Shown one piece after another: positions 7,859-16,496 of a stretch of 35,873 bases of DNA (the first letter of the stretch is position 1; every line of letters starts with the position of its first letter). This stretch comes from Ignavibacteria bacterium (GTDB lineage Bacteria; Bacteroidota; Ignavibacteria; Tepidaquicellales; OLB5), in the NCBI GenBank assembly GCA_014879675.1, contig JACSRQ010000080.1:1-35873 (forward strand). Direction: 5' to 3'. Below the pieces are notes generated by a model. It was not told the DNA's origin, made no database searches, and was given only the letters and a program-made list of their open reading frames with translations. The translations under genes were made by a program, and so were the position numbers.

Positions 7859-10318
7859 ATGCAGGCAGTTGTAATGGCAGGCGGGTTCGGCACAAGGCTA
7901 AGACCGCTGACGGCGAATATTCCAAAACCAATGACACCCCTACTTAACAAGCCTATCATAGAGCACATTATACAGCTGCTCAAAAAAAATGATATAACCG
8001 ATATTGTTATGATTCTCTACCACCAGGCTGAGATCATAAAAGAATATTTTAAAGACGGCAAGAAGTTCGGAGTTAAGATACAGTATGTTAAACCGGATGC
8101 CGACTATGGAACCGCAGGCGCAGTTTACTGCGGCTATGAGCTTATCAAGGATAGGTTTATCATCATCAGCGGTGATGTTGTAACCGATTTTGATCTCTCA
8201 CAGGCATTAAAATTCCACGAAAAAAGAAAGTCTGTTTCAACACTAGTCCTCACCCGCGCTAAAAATCCGCTGCAGTTCGGCATTGTGCTCACTGATAAAG
8301 AGGGCAAGATCACAAAGTTTTTCGAAAAACCATCGTGGAGCGAAGTATTCAGCGATACTATCAATACCGGGATCTACGTTCTCGAAAAAGAAACACTCGG
8401 TCTGGTTCCAAAAGCCCGCGGCAACAAAGCTGATTGTGACTTTTCCAAAGATCTTTTCCCCTACCTGCTGAAGCACAAAATGCCGCTTTACGGCGCAACG
8501 CTCAGCGGTTACTGGCGCGATGTTGGTTCGCTGGATGATTACATTAAAACTAACCTCGAGGCGCTGAAAGGCAAAATTAACCTGCCGCTTGCAAAAGGTT
8601 TGTTAAAAAATGGAAGTATAATTGATCCCTCGTCAAAAGTATCGCGCACGGCAAAAGTTATAAACTCCGTAGTAGGCTCAAAGTGTTATATCGCGCCGGG
8701 TGCCGTAGTTAAAGATTCCATCATTTGGAACAACGTAACCATTGAAGATAATTCAAAGATCCACCATGATGTTATCTGCAACAGCGTTAAGATAAGGCCC
8801 AACTGCAGGATCAATGAAAATGTATTTATCGGCAGCAACGTAACCGTGGGCAGCAACGTTTCTATCCGCAGCGATGTGAAGATATGGCCGCAGAAATCCG
8901 TTGACAGTAATTCAATAGTAACAAAGAACCTTATATGGGAAGAACGCTGGAAAGATACACTGTTCACCGATTCGCGTATTACGGGAATATCAAACATCGA
9001 AATAACGCCTGATTTCAGCGCAAAGCTGGGCATGGCATACGGCGTATTTTCCGGACTGGAATCAAAAATCCTCATTTCAAGGGATATCGATAATGTTTCG
9101 CTGATGATAAAGGGCTCCATTACCAGCGGACTTCTTTCAAGCGGAGTAACCGTGCTTGATTACCAGACTACGCCTATCCCTATACTCAGACAGGAGCTTG
9201 GCAAAGGCAAAGCATCCGGCGGAATTTTCGTGCGTAAATCACCATTCGATTCTTCAAGATGCGATATCATATTTTTCGACGCTAACGGCAAGGACCTTTC
9301 ATCAGCGAAAATAAAATCAATTGAGCGCCTGGTTATATCAAACGATGCCCGCCCAATTCCTTTCGATAAGATCGGCACGATAAATTATGCAGAAAGAACA
9401 TACGAAAGTTACAAAGAGCGGTTCATTTCGCTGCTTGATAAAGAAATAATAAACCGCAGAAAATTCAAAATAGCTATCAATTTTTCACACGGCATTACTT
9501 CAACTATACTTCCGAACATACTTGGCGATTTTAATATAGAGCTTGTAACGCTTGATTCACACCTGGATGCGGCAAAACAATCACGCTCGCCCGAAGAGTT
9601 CCGTACTGCGCTGCAGCAGCTATCGTATATAGTAACATCACTTAAATATGATGCGGGTTTCCTTATCGATGCAGGCGGTGAGAAGATATACCTTGTTGAT
9701 GATAAAGGTAAGATACTCAGCTACGATAGGTTCCTGAGCCTGGTGGTTTTTATGTATCTCAGCCTGTATCCCAAAACCAGGAAGATCGCCGTGCCCATTC
9801 AGGCATCAGGTGAAATAGATATTGTAGCAAAAAAATACTTCACTGATATTGTACGCGTTAAAGATTCTCATTTTGCGATCATGAATTCAACAGCCGATCC
9901 TGATGTTGACCTTGCCGGCGGAACAAAGGGCGGAGTGATATTCCCTGAGTTTTCCTTTGCTACAGATGGAATGTTTTCGATAATGAAGATACTCGAGCTT
10001 GCGGCCAGATCGCACAGGAAGCTCAGCGAAACTGAAGAAAAAACCCCGCGCCTGCACATGGCTAAGAACAACGTATTCTGTTCGCTGGATCTTAAAGGCA
10101 AAATAATGCGCAGGTTGGTTGAAGATTCCGAGGGCCAGAGAAGGCAGATGATAGACGGTATAAAGATATTTTTTGATGACCTTACGTGGGTGCTTTGCAT
10201 CCCCGATAGCGAACGGGAGATATTTCACGTTAACGCAGAAGCTAAAACCCGGAAAAAAGCGGAAACACTTGTGAAGGAGTATTCCGCAAAAATAAAGAAG
10301 TACCAGGAAAGCCTGTAG
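7859..10318 (+). CDS. Mannose-1-phosphate guanylyltransferase / phosphomannomutase-like fusion
   Basis: An 819-residue three-part protein. Residues 1-230 are a nucleotidyltransferase with the NTP signature GGFGTRLRPLT and the KPMTPL lysine; it should make GDP-mannose or a related NDP-sugar from sugar-1-phosphate in the cytoplasm. Residues about 245-345 are hexapeptide (left-handed beta-helix) repeats. Residues about 370-819 match the phosphoglucomutase/phosphomannomutase fold, but the active-site serine loop TASHNP is replaced by ASGGIFVRKSPFDSS, and the metal loop and sugar loop (GGTKGGVIFPEF) are not canonical. This layout matches the roughly 830-residue guanylyltransferase/PMM-like proteins known in cyanobacteria and other phyla. 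The mutase half may be regulatory or have a different activity. It heads the polysaccharide locus; the next ORF begins directly at its stop. Confidence 0.88.
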   Translation: MQAVVMAGGFGTRLRPLTANIPKPMTPLLNKPIIEHIIQLLKKNDITDIVMILYHQAEIIKEYFKDGKKFGVKIQYVKPDADYGTAGAVYCGYELIKDRFIIISGDVVTDFDLSQALKFHEKRKSVSTLVLTRAKNPLQFGIVLTDKEGKITKFFEKPSWSEVFSDTINTGIYVLEKETLGLVPKARGNKADCDFSKDLFPYLLKHKMPLYGATLSGYWRDVGSLDDYIKTNLEALKGKINLPLAKGLLKNGSIIDPSSKVSRTAKVINSVVGSKCYIAPGAVVKDSIIWNNVTIEDNSKIHHDVICNSVKIRPNCRINENVFIGSNVTVGSNVSIRSDVKIWPQKSVDSNSIVTKNLIWEERWKDTLFTDSRITGISNIEITPDFSAKLGMAYGVFSGLESKILISRDIDNVSLMIKGSITSGLLSSGVTVLDYQTTPIPILRQELGKGKASGGIFVRKSPFDSSRCDIIFFDANGKDLSSAKIKSIERLVISNDARPIPFDKIGTINYAERTYESYKERFISLLDKEIINRRKFKIAINFSHGITSTILPNILGDFNIELVTLDSHLDAAKQSRSPEEFRTALQQLSYIVTSLKYDAGFLIDAGGEKIYLVDDKGKILSYDRFLSLVVFMYLSLYPKTRKIAVPIQASGEIDIVAKKYFTDIVRVKDSHFAIMNSTADPDVDLAGGTKGGVIFPEFSFATDGMFSIMKILELAARSHRKLSETEEKTPRLHMAKNNVFCSLDLKGKIMRRLVEDSEGQRRQMIDGIKIFFDDLTWVLCIPDSEREIFHVNAEAKTRKKAETLVKEYSAKIKKYQESL

Positions 10319-11764
10319 GTGCAGAAGATCTTTGCACATAGTTTCCGCAGCAGGCGGAAAGGGGCATTCGAACCTTCGACTTTAAAAAAAGAAAAAACTA
10401 CCGTACTTTACAGCGAAAACTTCCTCAAGGAAGAGCTTGTAACTAATATGCGGGCAAGAGTGCTTGCCATTGGTATATTCCTTTATTACTTCGTTGAAAA
10501 CGGCACGCTGGGTCTGGTCCCTTCAAAGTTCTACCTTGTTTACAGGAATATGAGGATATCTGACTTTCTACTCTATGGAATGACCTTATACTCGCTTTTA
10601 AGATACAAAGAATATAAAGATCTGTTCAAAAGCAAACCTTTCCTCATAGCGAAGATTATAATTCTTTATTTTCTTTTCGAGTTTGCAGTCAGCGCATTCA
10701 GGTACGGCTTTAACCCCGTTGAGTATTTTTTTAGGCTCAAAGGCATATGGACATCATTCCTGGTTTTTCCTTATATGCTTCTCATCAAGAGAGGAGGCTT
10801 GCCGTTCCTTATCAAAATCATTTTCCCGGTCGCGGTCATATCAAACCTGCTCTACCTCTTAACTGCGCTGACCGGTATTCCATTCCTGCCTGATGTATCT
10901 ATAGTGCGGCAAAGATTGCCGGGTGATATAGAAGTTTTCAGGGTGTTTGGCGGCACCTTTTTTGGAGAGGTTTTCTTCCTCGGAATAGTTTATTACTGGA
11001 TAACCAAACGTTTCCGGGCGTGGCAGCTAGGGCTGGTAGCGCTGTTTGTTATACCTCACATTCTCGCTTTCGGAAGGCTTGCATGGGTTGGATTCGCTTT
11101 TACTATCCTTATTATGATCCTGCTTAATTCTTTGAACAAGAAGAACTACCAAATACTATTTCGGCAGGCAATGATGCTGATAGCAATGGGCTTATTCCTT
11201 ATGTTCGCATTTATAAAGTTTATTCCTGAATCTGATTTTTATATTGACGCCCTCAATGCCAGAATTTTCCAGGGGCAGGATGATGTTAAATATGGGGAAG
11301 GTACTTACGGCACCCGAACAATTATGCAGAACGGAGCGCTGGTCCAGCTTTGGCTGAACAGCGATATATTGATCGGTGTGGGCATGCATCCTATGTGGGT
11401 TTTAGGCCCGGATTCAAGGGAGGAGATGGTGTATTACGGCGCCTTCTGCGATGTAACCTGGCCGGGGGTACTGGCTGCATACGGACTTATCGGGTTCTCT
11501 CTTGCGTTTTTCCTGCAATTGTATTACATAGTTCTGGCATTCAGACTGCTTAAGCGATCAAAAGAAAGCACTCTATATACGCTTCTGCTGACGCTTATGC
11601 TTTCTAAATTACTGTTCGATTGTACAGTAGGATTTTCGTATGTATTTCTTTCAACCGGCCTGTGGGGATTTTTCCACAGCATGAATTTGTATATACCGAT
11701 ATTTATTTACCTGTATGAAAAAGACAAGCAAGACAGGGCAAACCTGGAAGCTATTCAGCACTAA
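10319..11764 (+). CDS. O-antigen ligase/polymerase-like membrane protein (Wzy/WaaL type), copy 1
   Basis: A polytopic membrane protein of about 10-11 hydrophobic segments with a large loop between the late helices, as in the O-antigen ligase/polymerase superfamily that joins or polymerises lipid-linked glycans at the periplasmic face. HILAFGRLAWVGF corresponds to the Ser/Arg-rich helix usually seen in Wzy_C domains, and GVGMHPMWV marks the loop. The track start is a GTG adjoining the previous stop; an in-frame ATG at 10448 (MRARVLAIG) is a serious alternative. The first 43 residues contain a 7-bp DNA hairpin and low-complexity charge, although weak similarity to the paralogue reaches a little upstream of that ATG. 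It is closely related to the next gene. Confidence 0.8.
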   Translation: MQKIFAHSFRSRRKGAFEPSTLKKEKTTVLYSENFLKEELVTNMRARVLAIGIFLYYFVENGTLGLVPSKFYLVYRNMRISDFLLYGMTLYSLLRYKEYKDLFKSKPFLIAKIIILYFLFEFAVSAFRYGFNPVEYFFRLKGIWTSFLVFPYMLLIKRGGLPFLIKIIFPVAVISNLLYLLTALTGIPFLPDVSIVRQRLPGDIEVFRVFGGTFFGEVFFLGIVYYWITKRFRAWQLGLVALFVIPHILAFGRLAWVGFAFTILIMILLNSLNKKNYQILFRQAMMLIAMGLFLMFAFIKFIPESDFYIDALNARIFQGQDDVKYGEGTYGTRTIMQNGALVQLWLNSDILIGVGMHPMWVLGPDSREEMVYYGAFCDVTWPGVLAAYGLIGFSLAFFLQLYYIVLAFRLLKRSKESTLYTLLLTLMLSKLLFDCTVGFSYVFLSTGLWGFFHSMNLYIPIFIYLYEKDKQDRANLEAIQH

Positions 11765-11784
11765 ACTTAAGAAAATTCCAAAAA

Positions 11785-13170
11785 TTGGTTGTACGTTTAG
11801 CAAATAATTCCAGGGTAACTAAGAATAAGGAGAATCTCACTTACACTGAGGTCCTGCATAAAACCAATTACCTCACGCAGAACGCAAAGTTGCTGGCGTG
11901 GGGCTTGTTTCTCTTTTTCTTCATTGAAAACGGCACGCTGGGGCTGGTCCCAAAGTCGTTTTATTTCGTTTATCGGAATATGCGTATTTCCGATTTTCTG
12001 CTTTACGGGCTGACATTGTACTCACTCTATAATGCCAAGGAATATGAATCGCTGCTGAAGAGCCGCGCTTTTCTCATCCCTAAACTCCTGTTGCTCTATT
12101 TTATTTTTCAGTTCCTGCTGAGCTTTTTACTTTATGATTACAATATTCTTGAGTTCTTTTTCAGGCTTAAGGGGTTATGGATGTGCTTTCTTGTCCTCCC
12201 TTTTATGCTGTTGTTAAAAAGAGGCGGGCTCGGCTATCTTATAAAATTAATGCTGCCTGTAGCGATCGTTTCGAATGTACTGTATATTATGAGCGCGCTG
12301 ACAGGTATCGCCTTTCTTCCTGATATCGGCATTGCGGAACAGAACCTTCCGGGAGGCCTGAAGGTGTTCCGCGTTTATGGCGGTACCTTTTACGGTGAAC
12401 TGTTTTTCCTTGGTTTCATTTACACGTGGATAACCAGGAAATTCAAGACCTATCAGCTTTTCCTGGCGATCCTGTTTATTATTCCCCACATCCTGGCTTT
12501 CGGAAGATCTGCCTGGATATATTTTTCCTTCACCGCGATGGTAATGCTGATATGGCATGCTTTGAGGGAGAAGGAATTCCGCGCTGTTTTCAGACAGATC
12601 ATTATTGTGGCAATACTCGGCGGCGGCCTGATCTACGGCTTCATAAAGTTCGTTCCTACTTCAGATTACCTTGTGAACGCTATAGATGCCAGGATAACCC
12701 AGGGACAGGATGACCTGAAGTATAAAGAAGGTACATACGGTTCAAGACTAGCCAATATTGCAGCAATGCTCACGCTTTGGGAAAACAACAATATATTCTT
12801 CGGAATTGGTATGCATCCGCTCTGGGTTGTGAGCCCCTTAACAGTAGAAGAAACCATATACGCATGGGGCTTTTCCGATGTCGGATGGGCCTCGGTGCTT
12901 GTAGCATACGGACTAGTAGGATTCGCCCTCGCTGTACTGTTCCAGATATTCTTCCTGATCAATTCATTTAAAATAATGAAGAATACCCGGTACAAAGATA
13001 TTCTTGTTTTTCTAATCCTCGTTTTTTTCACAAAGCTGTTTTACGATAGCGTTATCAATTATTCTTATATGGGGCTTACAGTCGGCTTATGGGGTTTCTG
13101 GTCGGTTTCTATTTCAATCGCGGCGCTTGTGTATAAATATGAATTCCCCGATGAAGAATTCAAGCTCTGA
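11785..13170 (+). CDS. O-antigen ligase/polymerase-like membrane protein, copy 2
   Basis: A tandem paralogue of the preceding gene. Shared blocks include ENGTLGLVP, FYFVYRNMRISDFLLYG, EFFFRLKGLW, PHILAFGRSAW, DARITQGQDDLKYKEGTYGS and GIGMHPLWV. It is similarly polytopic with a long periplasmic-type loop. Two such proteins side by side may be a polymerase/ligase pair or a recent duplication being specialised. The track start is TTG at 11785; an in-frame TTG near 11890 would put the first membrane helix at the N-terminus, so the true start is not settled. Spacing of 20 nt from copy 1 suggests co-transcription. Confidence 0.8.
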   Translation: MVVRLANNSRVTKNKENLTYTEVLHKTNYLTQNAKLLAWGLFLFFFIENGTLGLVPKSFYFVYRNMRISDFLLYGLTLYSLYNAKEYESLLKSRAFLIPKLLLLYFIFQFLLSFLLYDYNILEFFFRLKGLWMCFLVLPFMLLLKRGGLGYLIKLMLPVAIVSNVLYIMSALTGIAFLPDIGIAEQNLPGGLKVFRVYGGTFYGELFFLGFIYTWITRKFKTYQLFLAILFIIPHILAFGRSAWIYFSFTAMVMLIWHALREKEFRAVFRQIIIVAILGGGLIYGFIKFVPTSDYLVNAIDARITQGQDDLKYKEGTYGSRLANIAAMLTLWENNNIFFGIGMHPLWVVSPLTVEETIYAWGFSDVGWASVLVAYGLVGFALAVLFQIFFLINSFKIMKNTRYKDILVFLILVFFTKLFYDSVINYSYMGLTVGLWGFWSVSISIAALVYKYEFPDEEFKL

Positions 13171-13203
13171 AGCCGTTAGGCTTTCAATCTTGGAAACCGT
13201 TAG

Positions 13204-13507
13204 CCTCTCAAACTAAAGTATATAAAAGATCCCGGCGTGAAGTTCTTTAAGCGCAGGGGATTCAAAGATCCGCTCAGCATATTTACCGAGCTGAAACTGC
13301 TGCCTTATATCCGCAGGCAAAAACCTGATGTGATGTGGTTCAACATATTTTCACTGGTGCAGAGTGTGCTGGTGCAGAGTGTGCTGTTAAGGAATGTAAT
13401 TGTTAACGTGCATGATATTTGAGCTTCATCCCGGGGAAAAAAAGCCGGCGGTCAAAGCTAGCTTCCATTCTTACACAACTACAGGTCATAACGCCATGTC
13501 TATTTAG
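13204..13507 (+). pseudogene. Frameshifted, truncated GT4 glycosyltransferase remnant
   Basis: The frame FFKRRGFKDPLSIFTELK...KPDVMWFNIFSL...VNVHDI aligns with EFVKRRRFKNPLSFIGEI...KADVVWFNTLTI...VMHDVDIHPE of the intact gene at 15280-16356. The frame stops at ATT TGA. Dropping one T restores DIELHPGEKKPAVK and runs on to FHSYTTTGHNAMSI before a stop at 13505. The N-terminus (Rossmann start) and the whole nucleotide-binding half are missing. It also contains a 15-bp tandem duplication. The remnant is thus broken at both ends and shifted inside. Confidence 0.75.
13356..13385 (+). repeat. 15-bp exact tandem duplication inside the GT remnant
   Basis: The unit ggtgcagagtgtgct occurs twice in immediate succession, giving the peptide repeat VQSVLVQSVL. 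The intact homologue has only one such segment, so this is an in-frame slippage event in a decaying gene. Confidence 0.9.
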
Positions 13508-13603
13508 AGTGCAAATCTCCCATTACAGCCTTTTTGACCCAAATACTTAAAATAGCTAAAATTACATTTATTCTTTGAATATATTATATGATATTTACGT
13601 GAA

Positions 13604-14803
13604 ATGTCCGAAAAACCAAAGAAAATTGTTGTAATTTGCCATAATTACGAACCGGTGAACACACCCAGAGAACCCGATGCACAGGACCGTTACTTTACGT
13701 ACGGATTTGGCGGCACGATGGGTAAAAGCCTGAAAAAATATATACCTGAGTATGAGGTTGAAGTATGGCGGCTTGATGGCTACTCAAAAAGCTACAATGA
13801 AAAAGTGGTGGACGGGGTTAAGTTTAGGATATTCCCTTCTATTCACAAAGTGAATATTATTGAAGTATCGTTTAAACTGATCCGCGATTTGAAAAAGGAA
13901 GTTAAGCTCACCGATCCGATATTGGCCGTTATACATACACACTTCTGGGTGGCATACCAGATCTTGTGCTTTTTCAAAAATTCAAAGATTGTTACCACGC
14001 ATCACGGGGATTGGTCGCCGTTCTACAGGATCACAAACACGAAAGGACTGCGCAAACTGAAGGCAAGAATTGATATGTTTGTTGAAAAGCGTGTATTCAA
14101 AAATATTGATATGATATTTACTGCCGAGCTGAAACAGATGGCATACTTCCGGATGGCAAACCCGGATATAAAGTGCAAGCTGTGGACAATGGGTGTGAAT
14201 ATTGATAATATGGAAATCATTTCCCGCGAAGATGCGCGAAGGGAACTTGGCTGGGATCCGCAGAAGAAATACATACTTTATGTAGGCAAGCTTTATAAGT
14301 ACAAACAGGTTGATGAGATGATAAAAACCTGGCTGGAGATCCGCAAAGAGCGGCCGGAAGTTGAGCTGGTGGTTATAGGCAATACCCCGAACGATCCGTG
14401 GGAAGATTTCCATGATATGGCGGAGAAGGCCGGCGCAACGCTGCTTGGCCGCGTGCTGAATAAAGATTTGTACAGATATTATTCCGCTGCAGATGTGTAT
14501 GTTCTGTTTTCGATACGTGATGATTTCTTCGGCGGTACGGGTATCGCTCCGCTTGAAAGCCTTGCATGCGGCACGCCTGTGGTAAGCAACGCCATGCGCA
14601 ATTACTTAGGCGAAAACATCCACGAAATTGCCGAAGTGCCTGAAACTATTGAAGCGCACAAGGCGGCAATACTGAAGGTTATTGATAATCCGGGTAACTA
14701 CAGGAACATGCGCGAGAGTATATTGAAGTATTACAGCTTCGAAGCAAGCTTTATAAGGACTAAGGATATACTGGAAGAGTTGTTTGCTTCGCGGAAAAAA
14801 TAG
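13604..14803 (+). CDS. GT4-family glycosyltransferase
   Basis: A 399-residue GT-B fold enzyme that transfers a sugar from an NDP-sugar to the growing glycan on the cytoplasmic face. N-terminal half: CHNYEPVNTPREPDAQDRY, a glycine-rich turn FGGTMGKSL and the conserved HTHFW / THHGDWSP segment. C-terminal half: KKYILYVGKLYKYKQVDEMI, then the donor-site block GTGIAPLESLACGTPVV with Glu318. The first Glu of the usual E-x7-E is replaced by Gly (Gly310/311 region). It lies between two coding remnants, so its original neighbours have been lost. ATG start at 13604; no convincing Shine-Dalgarno. Sugar specificity cannot be told from sequence. Confidence 0.9.
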   Translation: MSEKPKKIVVICHNYEPVNTPREPDAQDRYFTYGFGGTMGKSLKKYIPEYEVEVWRLDGYSKSYNEKVVDGVKFRIFPSIHKVNIIEVSFKLIRDLKKEVKLTDPILAVIHTHFWVAYQILCFFKNSKIVTTHHGDWSPFYRITNTKGLRKLKARIDMFVEKRVFKNIDMIFTAELKQMAYFRMANPDIKCKLWTMGVNIDNMEIISREDARRELGWDPQKKYILYVGKLYKYKQVDEMIKTWLEIRKERPEVELVVIGNTPNDPWEDFHDMAEKAGATLLGRVLNKDLYRYYSAADVYVLFSIRDDFFGGTGIAPLESLACGTPVVSNAMRNYLGENIHEIAEVPETIEAHKAAILKVIDNPGNYRNMRESILKYYSFEASFIRTKDILEELFASRKK

Positions 14804-14833
14804 ATTTAGATCCGCAATAATACAGGAAGAATA

Positions 14834-15189
14834 CATTTTGAAAGAACATCAACCGTAAGGTTAAAAGATATACAATATCTTTACAAAGCCTGTTTTAACG
14901 AAGATGTTGAGAAGGATTTCATTTCAAAAAAATATGAGACTTAAAACCAAGGTCCGAAAACACAGGTTTCACTGCAGACAGCTTCAAAAGTGACCCCGGG
15001 ACTTTTGGTGTTTTCAACCGCCGGGTTTTAGCTAAGGGTAGAACTGTTTTAGCCACATAGTTCCATGAAGATTCTGTTGTATCAATTTCCTTAACTGTAT
15101 TCACATCTGATTCACCGTACTTTGATTTCGCAACAACACTGGGAAAGATAGTTTATTCAGATAAGGTTGACTGTCTTTGCTGTAAATGA
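14834..15189 (+). pseudogene. Degraded coding remnant, possibly a GNAT-like acyltransferase
   Basis: In the 476-base gap, one frame reads FERTSTVRLKDIQYLYKACF...DFISKKYET without a start codon before a TAA at 14942. Another frame, open from about 14983 except for one TAG at 15058, reads DPGTFGVFNRRVLAKGRTVLAT, then FHEDSVVSISLTVF...YFDFATTLGKIVYSDKVD to a stop at 15187. The style of both pieces (an R-LKDI-YLYK opening, a GxFGVF-RxV--G--VLA segment) recalls GNAT-like proteins of polysaccharide loci, but that is recollection rather than a search. The minus-strand ORF at 14919-15104 is its shadow. Identity is uncertain, but non-functionality seems clear. Confidence 0.35.
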
Positions 15190-15279
15190 ATAAATGCTGA
15201 AAAACCATTACCTCTAAGTATACCATAAAAGCAGAAGATATTTCTGGATTATTAACGGGGGCAAATTAATATTGCATAA

Positions 15280-16356
15280 TTGAAAATAGTTTACTTAACT
15301 TCCGAAAGTTATATTGATCACAGCTATACTGTTTGCCGTGAGCTGGAAAAACATATTGAGATTAGGGTTTACCTCCAGGCAAAAGAAGAAACGGCAGAGA
15401 TCGAAAGCTGGTGCAAAAAAATCGGCGCAGAGTTTGTTAAAAGAAGACGTTTCAAAAATCCGCTCAGTTTCATTGGCGAAATAATTTTCCTTCTTAGAAT
15501 AAGGAAAATGAAGGCTGATGTTGTTTGGTTTAATACTCTGACTATTTACCAGGCGTTTCTGGTTAATATTTTACTGAAGAAATTTATGATTGTTATGCAT
15601 GATGTCGATATACATCCTGAAACCCGCGACAGGCACGGGTTGCTATCGGCTAAAATTACCATTAAGCTGGCATTAAAAAATATCTGCGCAGCAAGCCAAA
15701 CCCAGGCAGAAATATTCCAAAAGCAGCACGGATTCTATCCACCCGTTTTTCAGCTTCCGATAATAGATTATTACAAAGAGTGCGGTGAAGAAGCAGGGGA
15801 GACTGCCGGAAGAGATATGGTGCAATTCTTTTTCTTTGGTTCGGTTGAGAAGTACAAGGGAATTGAAATTCTTCTTGAAGCGGCAGAAATTCTGCAGGAG
15901 AAACACTTAGAGTTCGGGTTGAAAATATATGGCAGGCTGAAGTATGATTCACAAGAAATTTCAGGCAGGATACATGCCTTAAAAAACACAGTATTAATAA
16001 ACGAATTTATAGATTACCGCCGTATACACAGCATTTACTGTCAAAACGACATACTGGTTCTTCCATATAGACAAGTCACGCAATGCGGTCCATTGCTTAT
16101 TGGTTACAGCGAAGGAGTTCCTGCAATATGCAGCAGCCTGGATGGATTCAGAGAGTATGTTGACGATGGAATTGACAGCCTGTTATTTGATAATACTCCC
16201 GGAGGTCTTGCTTCGAGAATGGAAGAAATAATTAGGGATAAGAGTATAATTAAGAAGTTATCCAAAGGGATCGAAGTTAATACAATGAAGAAATTTTCAA
16301 TGGCCGCTCTGACTGATATGTATTTAGCTAATTTTAATAAATGCATGAATTCGTAA
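15280..16356 (+). CDS. GT4-like glycosyltransferase
   Basis: A 358-residue GT-B enzyme. The TTG at 15280 is the only start that preserves the family N-terminus KIVYLTSESYIDHSY. The first half carries KKIGAEFVKRRRFKNPLSF, DVVWFNTLT and MHDVDIHPETRDRHG; the second half carries FFFFGSVEKYKGIEILLEA, NDILVLPYRQVTQCGPLL and GYSEGVPAICSSLDGFREYV. It lacks the canonical E-x7-E: the position of the second Glu is occupied by IGYSEG. This type of variant GT4 is common in polysaccharide clusters. It is the intact homologue of the pseudogene at 13204-13507, so the locus once held two copies. It probably adds one sugar of the repeat unit; specificity unknown. Confidence 0.88.
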   Translation: MKIVYLTSESYIDHSYTVCRELEKHIEIRVYLQAKEETAEIESWCKKIGAEFVKRRRFKNPLSFIGEIIFLLRIRKMKADVVWFNTLTIYQAFLVNILLKKFMIVMHDVDIHPETRDRHGLLSAKITIKLALKNICAASQTQAEIFQKQHGFYPPVFQLPIIDYYKECGEEAGETAGRDMVQFFFFGSVEKYKGIEILLEAAEILQEKHLEFGLKIYGRLKYDSQEISGRIHALKNTVLINEFIDYRRIHSIYCQNDILVLPYRQVTQCGPLLIGYSEGVPAICSSLDGFREYVDDGIDSLLFDNTPGGLASRMEEIIRDKSIIKKLSKGIEVNTMKKFSMAALTDMYLANFNKCMNS

Positions 16357-16496
16357 AAGCAAAAAAATAATATAGTGTGAAGTGTGAAATAAATAAATTT
16401 GTATTTTGATGAACCTCAGATTGAGGAGATTTAAGTTATTTTAAATGCTTCAATATATGGCTATTTTAGCTGTTACAAATAAATTTAAGATCTTAA

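Noticed and set aside
9887-10339. 150-aa minus-strand ORF
   Set aside because: Lies wholly within the well-supported guanylyltransferase gene and has no recognisable protein features.
14919-15104. 61-aa minus-strand ORF
   Set aside because: The plus-strand frames carry the more protein-like fragments; the minus ORF is probably their shadow.
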